Shown here piece after piece: positions 26,901 to 36,193 of a DNA stretch of 64,000 nucleotides. The notes under the pieces were generated by a model. It was not told where the DNA came from, did no database searches, and saw nothing but the letters and a program-made list of their open reading frames with translations. Made by a program: the position numbers and the translations under genes. Within the stretch, counting starts at the first letter, position 1. Each line of letters opens with the position of its first letter. This DNA is from Rhopalosiphum padi (taxonomy: Eukaryota > Arthropoda > Insecta > Hemiptera > Aphididae). Where the stretch lies: NCBI RefSeq assembly GCF_020882245.1, contig NC_083598.1, positions 42,507,858 to 42,571,857 on the forward strand. The letters are read 5' to 3'.

Positions 26901-28188
26901 AACTGACAGTTGCATGAAAACGTTTGCCATGTTTTAAAATATCTAATGTAAGACCAACTTCTAAACTATCACGCTTATCTTGTATACGATGTAAAGCTCT
27001 TTCTTTATTTAACCAAAAACTAATTTCTTGAAGAGCTGTTCCATTTAATGGATCTCTATCTAAATTGGTCACCTACAAAATTTGATACAATTTAATAAAT
27101 ACATAAAGTATAGCTAAGATTTTGTTTATACACAAATTTACTTTTTGTATTTCTTTGATCCAACGATTAACACCAGCTTGAAGCTGATTAAGAAACTTTG
27201 AATCCTCAACAAGAGCTCCAAAATCAGATACTTTTGGTTTACGATTTGGATCATCAGCAAATTTGCTTATTACAGATAATACAGTTGGATTAATTGTTAA
27301 TGTCACTTCAGGAATATCAATATTTTGTTGTAAATGAAGAAGCCCCATTTCTAATTCAACCATAGTCTTTTCTACTGATGGAGCCATTTTATCACCATCT
27401 CTATAAAAACAAATATCAATCATTTTGATATAAATTGTTTAAATATGTTTAATTAAAAATCAACAACAATTTAGTAACAAGATATTTTAAAACAATACCT
27501 ATCAGCTCTTCCTGATTCTTTAACATAACTTTTGAAGTATGGAGTAATAGCTTTACTAACTAATGCATGTAATGTTTCATATGGTGAACCATCATTAAAC
27601 TGAACAAGTCGTACTTGACTTGGAATTGGTTTATCAGCTTCTATCACTGTTGCTCTTTTCATAAAGGACAAGCTGTACAAAAATTATTTTAAAAGCTGTC
27701 AATTTAGTTCAATTCAAATTTAAAAGGAAAATCATGTTAAACCTTGTCATTTTTTGATTGGTGAAAACAACTTCATTAGACAAATAAAATATTGGTATAT
27801 CTTTATCATCGTCTCCGTCGGCGCCATTTTCTGTTTCTTCGTCTAAAAAAATATTAACGCTGGGGTATACATTATTTTTCGAAACTCAAAACTACGCTAG
27901 ATGGAAATCATCAAGAATGAAACCTTTGTTGACGCTCTTCTGGACGAAAATCGTCGAGGTGTTCGGGTCAGACAGAAACTTTTTGACACATTCAAGATTG
28001 GAGGAATCGTCGAAAACCAAATCCAGCATGGACGTGGTAGCCGACTTGTCGCCGTGCAAGACGGTGGATACAGTTTTCTTTAAATAGTCGACAAACACGG
28101 CTGTATCCATAATGGACAGCGAGTTGGCCGCATTCTCGTCCAGCGACGACATGGTATTAGCTGTGCCGCTGTCCAGCGATTCCGTCAT
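7265..28188 (-). CDS. Dhc64C: cytoplasmic dynein 1 heavy chain, complete, 62 coding exons
   Basis: This is the motor subunit of cytoplasmic dynein 1. It hydrolyses ATP to walk toward microtubule minus ends and drives retrograde vesicle and organelle transport, nuclear positioning and spindle function with the intermediate, light-intermediate and light chains and dynactin. I placed 62 exons by GT/AG sites and protein continuity; all phases join, giving 4,677 aa plus TAG at 7265-7267 (human is 4,646). Order: tail (about 1-1375), linker (about 1376-1870), AAA1 with GPAGTGKT at about 1911, AAA2 GPSGSGKS at about 2226, AAA3 GPPGSGKT at about 2601, AAA4 GVSGAGKT at about 2944, stalk and microtubule-binding domain (about 3185-3480), AAA5, AAA6 and C-terminal domain. 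The start is ATG 28186-28188, five bases inside the exon, and the N-terminus aligns in length with the human protein. Near-identity across the motor excludes axonemal or dynein-2 paralogues. No frameshift or premature stop was found. Exon coordinates are in the sub-entries below. Confidence 0.97.
9053..10362 (-). other. Dhc64C: dynein heavy chain exons 52-55: AAA6
   Basis: Exons: 9964-10362, 9591-9883, 9307-9520, 9053-9247 (residues 3875-4241). Exon 52 is the least conserved part, with a Ser/Gly/Asn-rich loop (SSNNSSGQGSLSS). Exon 53 has CSAPGYDASGRVDDLA, and exons 54-55 hold NVHLAPQWLVQLEKKLHSLQ and RIFVFEPPPGVKANLLRTF. No ATP-binding loop is expected or seen. Confidence 0.96.
10425..12338 (-). 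other. Dhc64C: dynein heavy chain exons 47-51: end of stalk and AAA5
   Basis: Exons: 12183-12338, 11939-12112, 11709-11873, 10883-11180, 10425-10813 (residues 3481-3874). Diagnostic blocks are YLSNPDERLRWHANSLPTDD, LRFGNPLLVQDVENYDP and GGRVLITLGDQDIDLSPKF. AAA5 has no functional Walker A, as expected. The 528-base intron at 11181-11708 is longer than average and holds nothing recognisable. Exon 51 includes the buttress-like helices (KVEETDKVIAEIETVSQQY). Confidence 0.95.
12403..13736 (-). other. Dhc64C: dynein heavy chain exons 43-46: stalk and microtubule-binding domain
   Basis: Exons: 13163-13736, 12884-13082, 12705-12822, 12403-12618 (residues 3112-3480). Exon 43 contains the first coiled coil from about residue 3185 (HKEKRAELEEQQLHLNVGL, then a heptad-rich KEQHEAEKRK stretch). 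Exons 44-45 carry the microtubule-binding tip, with PPAVVKLALESICLLLGE and NRASMACGPMVKWAIAQ. Exon 46 is the returning coiled coil. Coil register changes are what couple ATP state to microtubule affinity. Confidence 0.96.
13798..14996 (-). other. Dhc64C: dynein heavy chain exons 39-42: AAA4
   Basis: Exons: 14735-14996, 14445-14636, 14098-14278, 13798-14042 (residues 2818-3111). Walker A is LLLIGVSGAGKTTLSRF; Walker B is FILDESNV, with the Asp-Glu pair retained. Exon 42 holds [20 protein letters not shown], the sensor region before the stalk. Confidence 0.97.
15106..16228 (-). other. Dhc64C: dynein heavy chain exons 34-38: AAA3
   Basis: Exons: 16069-16228, 15810-15997, 15617-15735, 15363-15522, 15106-15299 (residues 2545-2817). 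AAA3 is the regulatory nucleotide site. Walker A is [20 protein letters not shown] and Walker B VLFCDEINLPDMD, both intact; RIQFVGACNPPTDPGRKPL is the sensor segment. Essentially every residue matches vertebrate dynein 1. Confidence 0.97.
16368..18300 (-). other. Dhc64C: dynein heavy chain exons 28-33: AAA2
   Basis: Exons: 18212-18300, 17736-17971, 17458-17635, 16879-17103, 16650-16807, 16368-16578 (residues 2179-2544). Walker A is GLMMVGPSGSGKS; the Walker B position reads IIFDGDVDPEW, lacking the usual catalytic Glu, in line with AAA2 binding nucleotide without hydrolysing it. Exon 30 has [20 protein letters not shown], conserved in dyneins. The variable insert in exon 31 (after LRNIPIDEGDE) is shorter than in human. 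Confidence 0.95.
18079..18108 (-). CDS. Dhc64C: candidate 30-base cassette microexon between dynein exons 28 and 29
   Basis: On the minus strand, acceptor TACCTAG, then 30 bases, then GTATTT. The flanking exons meet in phase 0 and the insert is ten codons (CYMGETWIQK) with no stop; a TAG directly upstream prevents a longer exon. Its end (G-x-x-W-x-x-K) resembles the end of the constitutive exon just before it (GGPWMEK), as if part of that exon had been copied. Inclusion would lengthen the AAA1-AAA2 junction by ten residues. No transcript evidence is available. Confidence 0.42.
18368..20093 (-). other. Dhc64C: dynein heavy chain exons 24-27: AAA1, main ATPase site
   Basis: Exons: 19836-20093, 18820-19054, 18564-18750, 18368-18491 (residues 1911-2178). 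Exon 24 opens at the Walker A motif GPAGTGKT and includes the Walker B block GAWGCFDEFNRLEERML. Exon 25 has the sensor region [20 protein letters not shown]. All residues needed for ATP hydrolysis are present. The 781-base intron between exons 24 and 25 holds the foldback element at 19329-19747. Confidence 0.97.
19329..19747. mobile_element. foldback MITE with long terminal inverted repeats inside a dynein intron
   Basis: The left arm begins ttaagtggacgtagaa; the right arm, reverse-complemented, begins ttaagaggacgtagaa. The arms stay similar for well over 100 bases (gttgtctccgtcttac, cacaagtttcaatattgtgc, agtgaactgacctattataa and others appear on both sides), leaving a short AT-rich centre. 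There is no coding sequence, and the unit is about 420 bp. TTAA at each tip could be the target site, but the superfamily is unresolved. It lies at least 100 bases from the flanking splice sites, so splicing is probably undisturbed. Confidence 0.8.
20159..22897 (-). other. Dhc64C: dynein heavy chain exons 18-23: neck and linker
   Basis: Exons: 22638-22897, 22264-22473, 21752-21898, 21328-21500, 20518-21256, 20159-20441 (residues 1307-1910). The linker bends across the AAA ring and makes the power stroke. Exon 22, at 739 bases the longest in the gene, carries the highly conserved [20 protein letters not shown] and [20 protein letters not shown]. Exon 23 ends in [20 protein letters not shown], leading into AAA1. 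Confidence 0.95.
22987..24877 (-). other. Dhc64C: dynein heavy chain exons 12-17: distal tail
   Basis: Exons: 24542-24877, 24067-24471, 23881-24002, 23610-23793, 23290-23550, 22987-23212 (residues 796-1306). These are helical-bundle segments of the tail. Recognisable blocks include VWESYKLDQYVQKYAEQI (exon 12), MDTDAPPQP and ITNQTIYLYP (exon 13), KVALKYDSWHKEILNKFG (exon 15) and RFQFPSNWLDLDNVEGEW (exon 16). The donor of exon 12 (CAG|GTTCTT) is weak, which fits regulated splicing near the microexon candidate just upstream. Confidence 0.92.
24951..24977 (-). CDS. Dhc64C: candidate 27-base cassette microexon between dynein exons 11 and 12
   Basis: On the minus strand a T-rich tract ending AATTAG is followed by 27 bases and then GTAGTG, splitting a 212-base intron into introns of 112 and 73 bases. 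Both flanking exons meet in phase 0 and the insert is nine codons without stop (LINRSSYLK), so including it would add nine residues to the tail after about residue 795. Skipping it gives the length seen in human dynein. No transcript evidence is available, and chance matches occur in AT-rich introns. Confidence 0.42.
25090..28188 (-). other. Dhc64C: dynein heavy chain exons 1-11: N-terminal tail
   Basis: Exons: 27924-28188, 27743-27842, 27499-27672, 27142-27400, 26665-27072, 26483-26604, 26189-26426, 25796-26104, 25592-25727, 25329-25528, 25090-25263 (residues 1-795). This is the dimerisation region and the start of the helical-bundle tail that binds intermediate and light-intermediate chains. 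The first 90 residues are divergent. Conservation becomes strong from SPYETLHALVSKAITPYFK (exon 3) and in exon 8 (RITAHLRDQLGTARNANEMF). Exon 1 uses a weak donor, AAAG|GTTTCA at 27923, because only that site keeps the frame into exon 2. Exon 2 is acidic (EETENGADGDDDKD), as is the equivalent human stretch. Confidence 0.9.
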
Positions 28189-28193
28189 CGTTC

Positions 28194-28316
28194 CTGTAAA
28201 TTGAGGACGCCGAAAACTGAAGATTACTTGTCTTGAGAGCTTACTACATAATAGGTAATAGGTACGTTGGACGACCGCAGACGAGACCGAACTAGACCGG
28301 ACTAGGCGGCATTTAC
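28194..28316 (-). other. Dhc64C: 5' UTR intron of the dynein gene
   Basis: On the minus strand, donor ACAG|GTAAAT (exon edge 28317) and acceptor TTTACAG (exon edge 28193) bound a 123-base intron ending five bases before the start codon. It is inferred from consensus sites only; an unspliced leader through this DNA remains possible. Confidence 0.6.
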
Positions 28317-28560
28317 CTGTGCAGAGAAGGGCCGGAACTAGTCTGGAACTGGGACGGTGCTGGGGTTAGAGAAGGGACGAGAAAACGCGAGAAAATCGAG
28401 GGCCGGTTTTCGCGTTTTCACATGTTGATGATAAGGGGGGAAAACCCGAGCAGCAACGTTCGATCCGGACTTACAGCTAAATATAGTTAGATAGAGTGGC
28501 TGCGATACGATTTAAGTGTGTACACAAAACCGGGCTAAGGCGTCATGGCACGCGACGAAA
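28317..28560 (-). promoter_or_regulatory. Dhc64C: probable non-coding first exon and promoter of the dynein gene
   Basis: This GC- and CpG-richer block directly upstream of the 5' UTR intron is unlike the AT-rich surroundings and suits a housekeeping promoter. The exon's low edge is 28317; its transcription start cannot be fixed. No TATA box is placed convincingly. It contains the inverted repeat at 28381-28419. Confidence 0.5.
28381..28419. repeat. Dhc64C: GC-rich inverted repeat in the dynein leader/promoter
   Basis: gaaaacgcgagaaaa (28381-28395) pairs with ttttcgcgttttc (28407-28419), with one extra base in the first arm and a loop of about 11 bases. It could fold in the RNA leader or mark paired factor sites (the arms contain CGCGAAAA, an E2F/DREF-like core). 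Confidence 0.6.
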
Positions 28561-28664
28561 CACAATAATTTTAATTATGATATTTATGCTAATTCGGACA
28601 ACACGAGAACGAGACGTGTATTTTTTGAATGACGGGGAGTAGCACACACACAGATATCGGATAT

Positions 28665-28687
28665 GCACACACACACACACACACACA
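28665..28687. repeat. (CA)n microsatellite
   Basis: An uninterrupted CA run of about 11 units, preceded 15-25 bases earlier by a shorter CA run at 28642-28651; both are followed by the same agatat word. Confidence 0.9.
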
Positions 28688-28699
28688 GATATGAGAGCA

Positions 28700-29960
28700 A
28701 AGAGATAATATGCACCACCGACAACTTACAACAATTGATGCACCGCATTCACGTCTCTATGGAATTATGTGTATTGTGTACAATACCATCGGTCCGCAAT
28801 CCGTCAGCCGACGGCACTGATCGTCGTCCTATATCACACGCGGGTATTCTGATACACCTACAGTGTGACCAACGCGTACGAGTCGAATCACCGGTTGGCG
28901 CGTACTCGCATAGTTGCATGAATATTTTATTGTACTTGCAGTACTATAATATTAACTAGTTACTCTTACTGCCTAACTAGTTAATGCTTTGTAGTTACTA
29001 CTTTTATTTAGGTATTCCGTGGTCGTCGCATCGCGTAGGTAGCAAATAATTAATATGTTATATAAATAAATAATATTACGACTTACGTGAATTAAGGCGG
29101 TTTCACACTACGCTTTCAAACTCAAAGTACATACTACAGACAAATAGACAATACATATATAAAATATTTCATTATACAGTTAGTGATAATAATGATATTG
29201 TGTGAAAACACCTTTACGGACTTGTCTGCACCATATTTACGCAGTTACGTGGCGGTATAATATACTACGCTATGACCATACTGTCTAATGTCAATTTTTG
29301 TCAATACTCGTCATTACTCATTAAACGCAGTCATTTGACGAGCGTGTGTGTTTCGTTATGAATGTATATAAGTATATCAGTACATGACATCTTTTCTTTT
29401 TTTGAATCGCTTAAACATATTAACCATTTCGAAAATCGTGATATCGGCAACGCGTAGTTATTAATTATTACTACATGTTAGTATTTGGTTTATAATGTAT
29501 AGACGTATAGTGTTTACCTTATACATAGGTACTGTTATTATTATTATTTATTAGTTTATTACATTTACAATTCAAAATAAACACAAATCACAATGTACCT
29601 TAGAAATTGCAGTGCGCCATAAACTGTTGTCAAGTTAATAGTTAAAGTTTGGTATAATAACACAGAAGTACAATATAAACACAGACACAGTGGCAGAGGC
29701 GTATTTGGGGAGGGCCGGGATGAGTGGCGAAGGGAGGCAATCGCCGCGGGCGCCAAATTTAAGTCTCTTAAAACTTAAAAGAACACCGCGTTAGAACTAG
29801 TTACATTTTTAGGATTTAAGTTTTTTTTAGGTGAGAAAAAATCGTGAATTACGCTTCTGCACAGTGCCCACTACCCACTGCAGTATAATAGCTGTATATT
29901 TGTATCTTGTTCTTGTCTTTGTGAACATATGAGGTGGAGCTGGTGAAGGATTTATGCAAT
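28700..29960. other. intergenic DNA upstream of dynein, no supported gene
   Basis: A CpG-rich patch lies at about 28780-28910, followed by AT-rich DNA. Near 29690-29760, cagtggcagaggcgtatttg and gcgggcgccaaattt look like edges of a hAT-type element, but no second end could be matched. Confidence 0.45.
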
Positions 29961-29974
29961 ACGAGTATATACAT

Positions 29975-30270
29975 AACTAGCTGACCCGGCAAACGTTGTT
30001 TTGCCAAAAAGAAAATACTCTTATAAGCTAAAGCTTGATGTAGCTTTTTCAATTCGAAAAAACATTCCGGATTCCGAAATTCAAAAAAATCAATTATCAA
30101 AAAAATGTTTAAAAAAAAATTTAAAAAGGGGTTTTCCAAAATTGTTTTTCGTAAAAATCTTCTCCTTGCAATTAAGGACAATTAAAAAAAAATTTGAGCC
30201 AAATCAGCCCAGCCGTTCTCAATTGATGAAATGTTATACATTTTTGGCTCCATTTTTATATATATAGATA
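29975..30270. repeat. dispersed repeat copy with a conserved CCCGGCAAACGTTGTT head
   Basis: The unit opens agctgacccggcaaacgttg and closes near cagcccagccgttctc plus an AT-rich tatatatagat tail. I associate this head and tail phrase with dispersed elements of many arthropod genomes (3' ends of nonautonomous retroelements or similar). The class cannot be settled here. The 88-codon plus-strand frame across it is not a gene. Confidence 0.5.
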
Positions 30271-30559
30271 CAAATATTATAAAGGTTAGACTGAACGGCT
30301 ATAATAGCTATATATAGTAATAGTATGCACTATGCACCAGACGTAGGTACAAACAAAAGCTTCAGTATTCGTAAACATTTTGAAAAATCAAATAATTTTG
30401 AAATTGTAATTTTTATTATTATTCTAATTTATATTGTACACCTAATACCTAAGTACAACTGTGTTTTTCAGTTCACGATGCTAAACACTAAAGATACCAT
30501 TAATATTTTAAATAAGTATTAATAGTAAATGGTAATAGATACGCGTATACATTGTGCAT

Positions 30560-30780
30560 ACTGAGTAATAGGAGCGAAATTTCAATGAAAAAATCGGAGG
30601 TGCTGAATCTCCTCTATTTTTTTTATGATGTTATCTTAAGATTATGTATAAGGTACATGTAACTATTATAACTATTAAAATCTAAATTAACATGAAACAA
30701 TTTGAGGGTGCTAATTTCAAAATTGGGGATGTTAAGCAGGCCCAAACCCTCTCCAAATTGCGCCTATGCTGAGTTATACA
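30560..30780. repeat. transposon-derived repeat ending in TTGCGCCTATG
   Basis: A block with aaatcggaggtgctgaatc, gagggtgctaatttcaaa and ccaaattgcgcctatg. The terminal TTGCGCCTATG edge recurs at about 33020-33030, where it also follows a run of ordinary AT-rich DNA, so both look like ends of one repeat family. Confidence 0.35.
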
Positions 30781-32880
30781 GTAACATATTATAGAGTAAT
30801 TGGTACTTTAGTGGAAACGAAATCTAAGCTTTTATAGTAGGTGTACTAAAATTAAAAAAAATATTTTCTGTAGACTATATTTCATGTTCATAAATTTAAT
30901 TTTATATCGAGGAATGCCTATTATCAGTTTTGTACTTTACTAAAGGTATTTATAGAATCATTTATAGAATCATTTTGGTACTAAATATTTCTAAGTATAA
31001 ATGATAATATATTTCTAATTCATATAATATAATTTTAAATATTTCAAGTTTAAATCATAAAAGTGCCGTTAAAATAATGAACAATTGACCTATTATTATC
31101 CAATAGGTAGTTAATTAGAAATTACCAATAAATTAAAAGTAAAAAATAAAGAACTTAATATTTAAAAATGCTAATAATTGCTAAACAAACTCTATAATAC
31201 CTAGAGTAGGTACGAGAGTAGACTACGGTTAGTGCATATATAATATATTCCTACAAAAAACATTTTGGCACATTCTTCCATTCTAATTATAGTGTTTTTA
31301 AACTATTTTTCAATGCATCCTTTAAACTGTTTATCTATTCATTTGTAATAATTATAGAAGTACAATAAGTTAATAGGTAATTAAACTATTAAAGTACCTA
31401 ATATACTAATATGCTATATGTAATTTTATTATTATATCTACAAATTACGAATTAACCTAGGAAAAGGTATTATTTTTTTTGTTAGATACTTATTTATATT
31501 TGTATTAATTATAAGGTTAAAATATCATATAATTATAAGTAGATGAAAAAAAATAATTTTATTAGTTTAATTGAAATTGAAGATACGTAGTCGTAGTCCT
31601 TCGTCGGTTGCATACAGATATGCAGGATGGTAGACTGGTATTGGTAACTGTACTGCAGCATGTAGACCTGTAGTATAATAATAATTATACTAGTTATATA
31701 CTGCTAGTACAGTAGTACCTATAACCTATAGTAAAATAATATAACTTAAAAGAAATAACAGTAACAGACAATAGTATAATACATTAATATTTATTATTTA
31801 ACACTTCTAACTTTACAAAATGATAAACAATTTACACTTAGGTAAACAAAAATTATTATTAATTACAGAGAAGTTCAGGAGTAGAACACTTTTCAAAATT
31901 GGTAATGTAAGTTTAAACATATATGTTATTCTATTTTGCCTTAAAATTGGCGATATTGTACATAACAGTTATCATAATATAATTTATTACAATTGGACAA
32001 TAATTATCAATACCTAAACAAAGTTCTTGTTGACTTCTCAACAACTTAACAGGTAAGACAAGAATAATTATTTAGGTGCTATAACATTTAATTCGTTGGC
32101 CTTATACGTATGTTATCTCCAGAGAATATTTCTAAAAATTATTACAATACTTACATAGTTACATGTATATGTATATGCAGTTATCGTCTCGGTGGCTCGG
32201 TAACTAATAAATAATAATGATTGCCCTCATAAATTTAAAATTTGAATGCATGCAGTGATAAGTAACTACTAACTGATAAATTTATGTTCATTTTTAGGAT
32301 TTTACTGTAATTCTGATCTGTTAACTGTAAACTACAAAAGAGTTTACATGTTTATAGTGTTTATAATATGACGATTGATGATAAGCTACAACAAAATAGT
32401 AATTACATAATATGTAGGTACACGTACAACATATTAACATATTATTTTATATTTTTCTCAAAGAAAACAATTATAAAAAATTGATATGAATTTTTTATAC
32501 ACGGACACAAAATGGTACTATTTTAAAAATAATTTGGTTCTTTTTAATTATTTATAGACATTTTATATTTTAGATTTTATTTAGTTTTTAATTCTTTATT
32601 CTATAAATATCGATAAAAATATTTGGCTAGGTCAAAAAATTTAAAAATGTTCTAATAAGAAGCTTATATTAAAACCAAAGTATATAAGTACAATTTATTT
32701 TTTTTTTAATTGAAATTTGAACGCAATTATATATTTAAATGAAGAATAACAATTTTAATTTAAAAATATTAACCACAAAGACTTGAAACTTTTACGTATA
32801 TTAATATTATTATATCATTTAAATGTACCTACAATGAGTCAATGACATTTAAAAACATTTAGATTAAGTTTATGATTTTG
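30780..32880. other. AT-rich desert
   Basis: I see no coding, RNA or structured element that I can defend. Confidence 0.5.
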
Positions 32881-32889
32881 TTTATTTAT

Positions 32890-33035
32890 ATCACGAACCC
32901 CCAAGTTAAAATTTAGCACCCCTTGTTTTATACATATACCAAACAATTATTATTTAAGTGAAATACCATCAATTGGTAAACTGTCAATAGTTTTAGCACT
33001 CTACGTTTTAGAGGTCTAGTTGCGCCTATGTGACG
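32890..33035. repeat. second copy of the TTGCGCCTATG-ended repeat
   Basis: aacccccaagttaaaattt, agcaccccttgttttat and a terminal ctagttgcgcctatg match in style and edge with the copy ending near 30770. Boundaries are approximate. Confidence 0.3.
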
Positions 33036-33458
33036 AACCTAATAACACAATTTTACAAGTGATAAAGCCACAGTATTGACTTGAAAGTTATATACAATAA
33101 ATTATAAATTATATAAGCAAATACTAATATTAATAATATTATAAATGCAATTTTTCAGCAAACATTAATTTTACCTACGATTATATTAATGATAGGTACA
33201 ATAAATTAATATAGTAGCAATATTTAAAAACATATAAAAATATTCAGTACCTATCTTGTATAGATTGATAATCTGTCTTCACTCAGAATAGCTTTTCGTA
33301 TGCAATGATTTATCATTAAATTTAAATTTAACACACACATTACAGTGACTTACCAGTTTCCAACTGAATGACGAAGCACACTCGACACCTACTGTACTGC
33401 AGTGATAATATACTTTTTTAATATCTATTTAATTCGCGTTAGGTCATCATATAACTGC

Positions 33459-33796
33459 TTTTTGTCACGCCTACACCGAAAGTTTTATTTATGATGCCGG
33501 TTGAAACGTTGTAACGTTTAGGTTATTTTCCATAGAAAATGACTTTTTCTCGTTCATCCGACTGTTCACTGTAAGTGTTTTTTAAAGTTTCAGTTCTAAT
33601 CAGATTAACATATAGGTACATGCACGGATGAACGTATATCATTCCTTTTCGTTTTGCCTTGCCAGTTGCCAGTAGGTGGGTTACTTCCGTACTGTTTAAT
33701 AAAACAGTACCTATGGCGAATCTAGATACTGAGAACAGTGAAAACAGTTCATTATTACCGTAATGTCGATAAAGGCGGCATAGGCGTGACAAAAAA
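33459..33796. mobile_element. MITE of about 340 bp with TTTTTGTCACGCCTA termini
   Basis: The left end is tttttgtcacgcctacaccg (33459-33478). The right end, reverse-complemented, is tttttgtcacgcctatgccg (33776-33795); they differ at two bases of 20. The interior includes a short palindrome (tactgtttaataaaacagta). No coding capacity; the minus frame at 33523-33807 is incidental. Confidence 0.7.
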
Positions 33797-33849
33797 TAGT
33801 ATAGCAAGGGTGAGAAGACAATTTCCGCTCTTGTCAGTTGTTAGTTTGT

Positions 33850-36190
33850 CACACAAATACACTATAATATACTGTATACACTATGTAATGTTTTGATTAC
33901 ATATATTTTTTATTTTTTTATTTTTTTCGTAGTTTACTAATTACTTTGCTTAATTTCGAACATTTTTCAAAGTTTGGAGCAAATTTCCTATATTTAGTGC
34001 ATAAATGGTAAATCATTAGTGCATGTATATTATCTGCGTGCGGCACGCACTATATCTAAACGTGATGATGACCGTGAATCGTGATTATCAAACTTTGAAA
34101 AGAAGTCCGAGTAGGTAACAATTTTTAGTTGTACCATCTAGTCATGTTTAACTCAGTTAAATCTTACATACATGATTACTAGTTCCAATAGTTTCTTTTT
34201 TTTAATTTTCCTATGAGCATAATAAAATAAACTTGTTCCAAAAATAAATATCTGTCAATACTTATTGTTTATATAGTATATTGTATATACTAACCTGTCG
34301 ATATCTTCCAATAAACTTGTTGATGTTATCGATACTAGTATGTATTGACATACCTTTTATTTATAGGTATATATTTATTTATGTCAAAGGTGGCATCATA
34401 CTTTTTTCTTGGAGGGTTGGGTGGTCATTTTTTTTCCTATGGTATTATGTTTGGGAGGGGGGGTTGTATAATAGCGACGATATTTTAAAACATATCTTAT
34501 TGTTTTATATCGCAAATCGTGTAAGGTTCAACAAACTCAATTCAAACGTTTAATAATATCCTAGCATTCTATGTTTTTCTTATTTAAACAAAAAGTAGTT
34601 GATAAGAATGATAAGTAATAAGTGATAACTGATAACTAATAAGTAAAAATAGTAAAATAAATCAAATAATTGAGCAATCGCCAACCACCTTAAACAAAAT
34701 ATTATAATTTATTAATTATTTATCTTAATTCAACATTTCATTTGTTATGATATATTATACGTATACTTAATACTTATATAATTATTACACAATTTATTGT
34801 GTTTTAATATGTTTTTAACACATTATTACAATTATTTTATAGGATAGATTGGATTCTGTCCAATTCCATTACAGTAAAAACAAAATTATTGATTAGTCTA
34901 GTTAGTATAATATGATTTGAATATTATATGAACTGCAGTTTATAAATGTTTAATCTTGTACATATTACACACAATAATAGGTAGGTACAGCTATATTAAA
35001 AATTATAACGATTGTTAAGCATGTAAATGTACTTCCTGTAAATAATAGCATTGTAGTTTGTATTTTTAAACAATAGCAAAACATAGTATCTATAATAAAC
35101 AATTTAGTTTCTTTAATTATTCAATGAATGAAAATAAGATAAAACTATTATTATGTCGATATTTATTTCTTTTAAATAATAAACAAATAATCTCTAAAAC
35201 AATTTTATTATCCTCCGTTTCACTAATCATCATTTATTTTATGCCTTAATAATCATTAATCCTTCCATAGGCAATAGGCCACCTAAAAGGTAATAAAAGT
35301 ATTTTAATTATTTAAATTATTTTTAAATATTACCTAATTATGATTGTTTTATTATTTTTTTTTTTTTAGATTAATGAATTAATTGAAAATGAAACTCAAG
35401 TTTTTCTTTAAATAAAGTATAGTAACTTCTTAATATATTATGTAAATATAAATATTTAACTGAACTCTATATCAATTTTGTATTATGAAAATAAATGATT
35501 TTATCGAGATCTTACGTCATACCGTATAAACACTACAGTCAACAAGCCTGTCACTTAAAACAATAAAACAACCTCAACACGGACTCTACAAATAGGGCTG
35601 ATATAGGGATTTATCATTTATATTATATCATAATTTATTTCTAAAAATTTGTTTTATTCATTTTTTACACACATTAGAATATTATATATACTATGACGTA
35701 CATCAAATTTCATAATAATATTATAGTCATAATACCTAATTAATTATATTAGTGATAATAATACGAAAAAAAGCTGAACAATATGAAGTTCTATAAATGT
35801 CTAAATACAGATAACTGATAAGTAAGACGTATATATTTTATTCAATGTTTCATATTAATTATTACAAGCTTAAATAACGATATCGATGTGTTATATTGAA
35901 ATAAATATTGTTTTCGTGAATTTTGTTTTCAAATTTAATACACGATTATTCATCAATTATTATTATTATTAGTTATTACTATGATATTTGAATAATAATT
36001 CGATTTTAGTCATTTTCCGTTATCTCTAACATTGTATGCGCTACGCAAGTGAGCATTATTTAGAAAAAAAAGATATGTTGTATCATTGAGACGGACCACG
36101 GACAATTGTATTTGTAATCATAATTGATAAATACTAGCTTTACGTATAGACTATAGAGGTAATAGCCAATAGGTATGTAATATGTATAAT
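33850..36190. other. AT-rich desert
   Basis: No gene found. It contains the four-GATAA cluster noted separately and, at about 35260-35290, a short phrase (aggcaataggccacctaaa) that looks repeat-derived. Confidence 0.5.
34601..34635 (+). promoter_or_regulatory. cluster of four GATAA sites
   Basis: GATAA occurs at 34601, 34610, 34624 and 34631, four same-strand copies in 35 bases. Such spacing suits a GATA-factor enhancer, but in AT-rich DNA it can be a decayed tandem repeat (gataa-ctaat-aagt units). Confidence 0.25.
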
Positions 36191-36193
36191 GCA

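Noticed and set aside
27896..28188. Dynein exon 1 extended to the GTAGTT donor at 27895
   Set aside because: It breaks the reading frame into exon 2, whereas the upstream AAAG|GTTTCA site restores it and the resulting protein aligns with the human N-terminal region.
30001..30267. 88-codon plus-strand frame
   Set aside because: It lies wholly within the dispersed repeat and is rich in Lys from A-runs; no known element protein matches.
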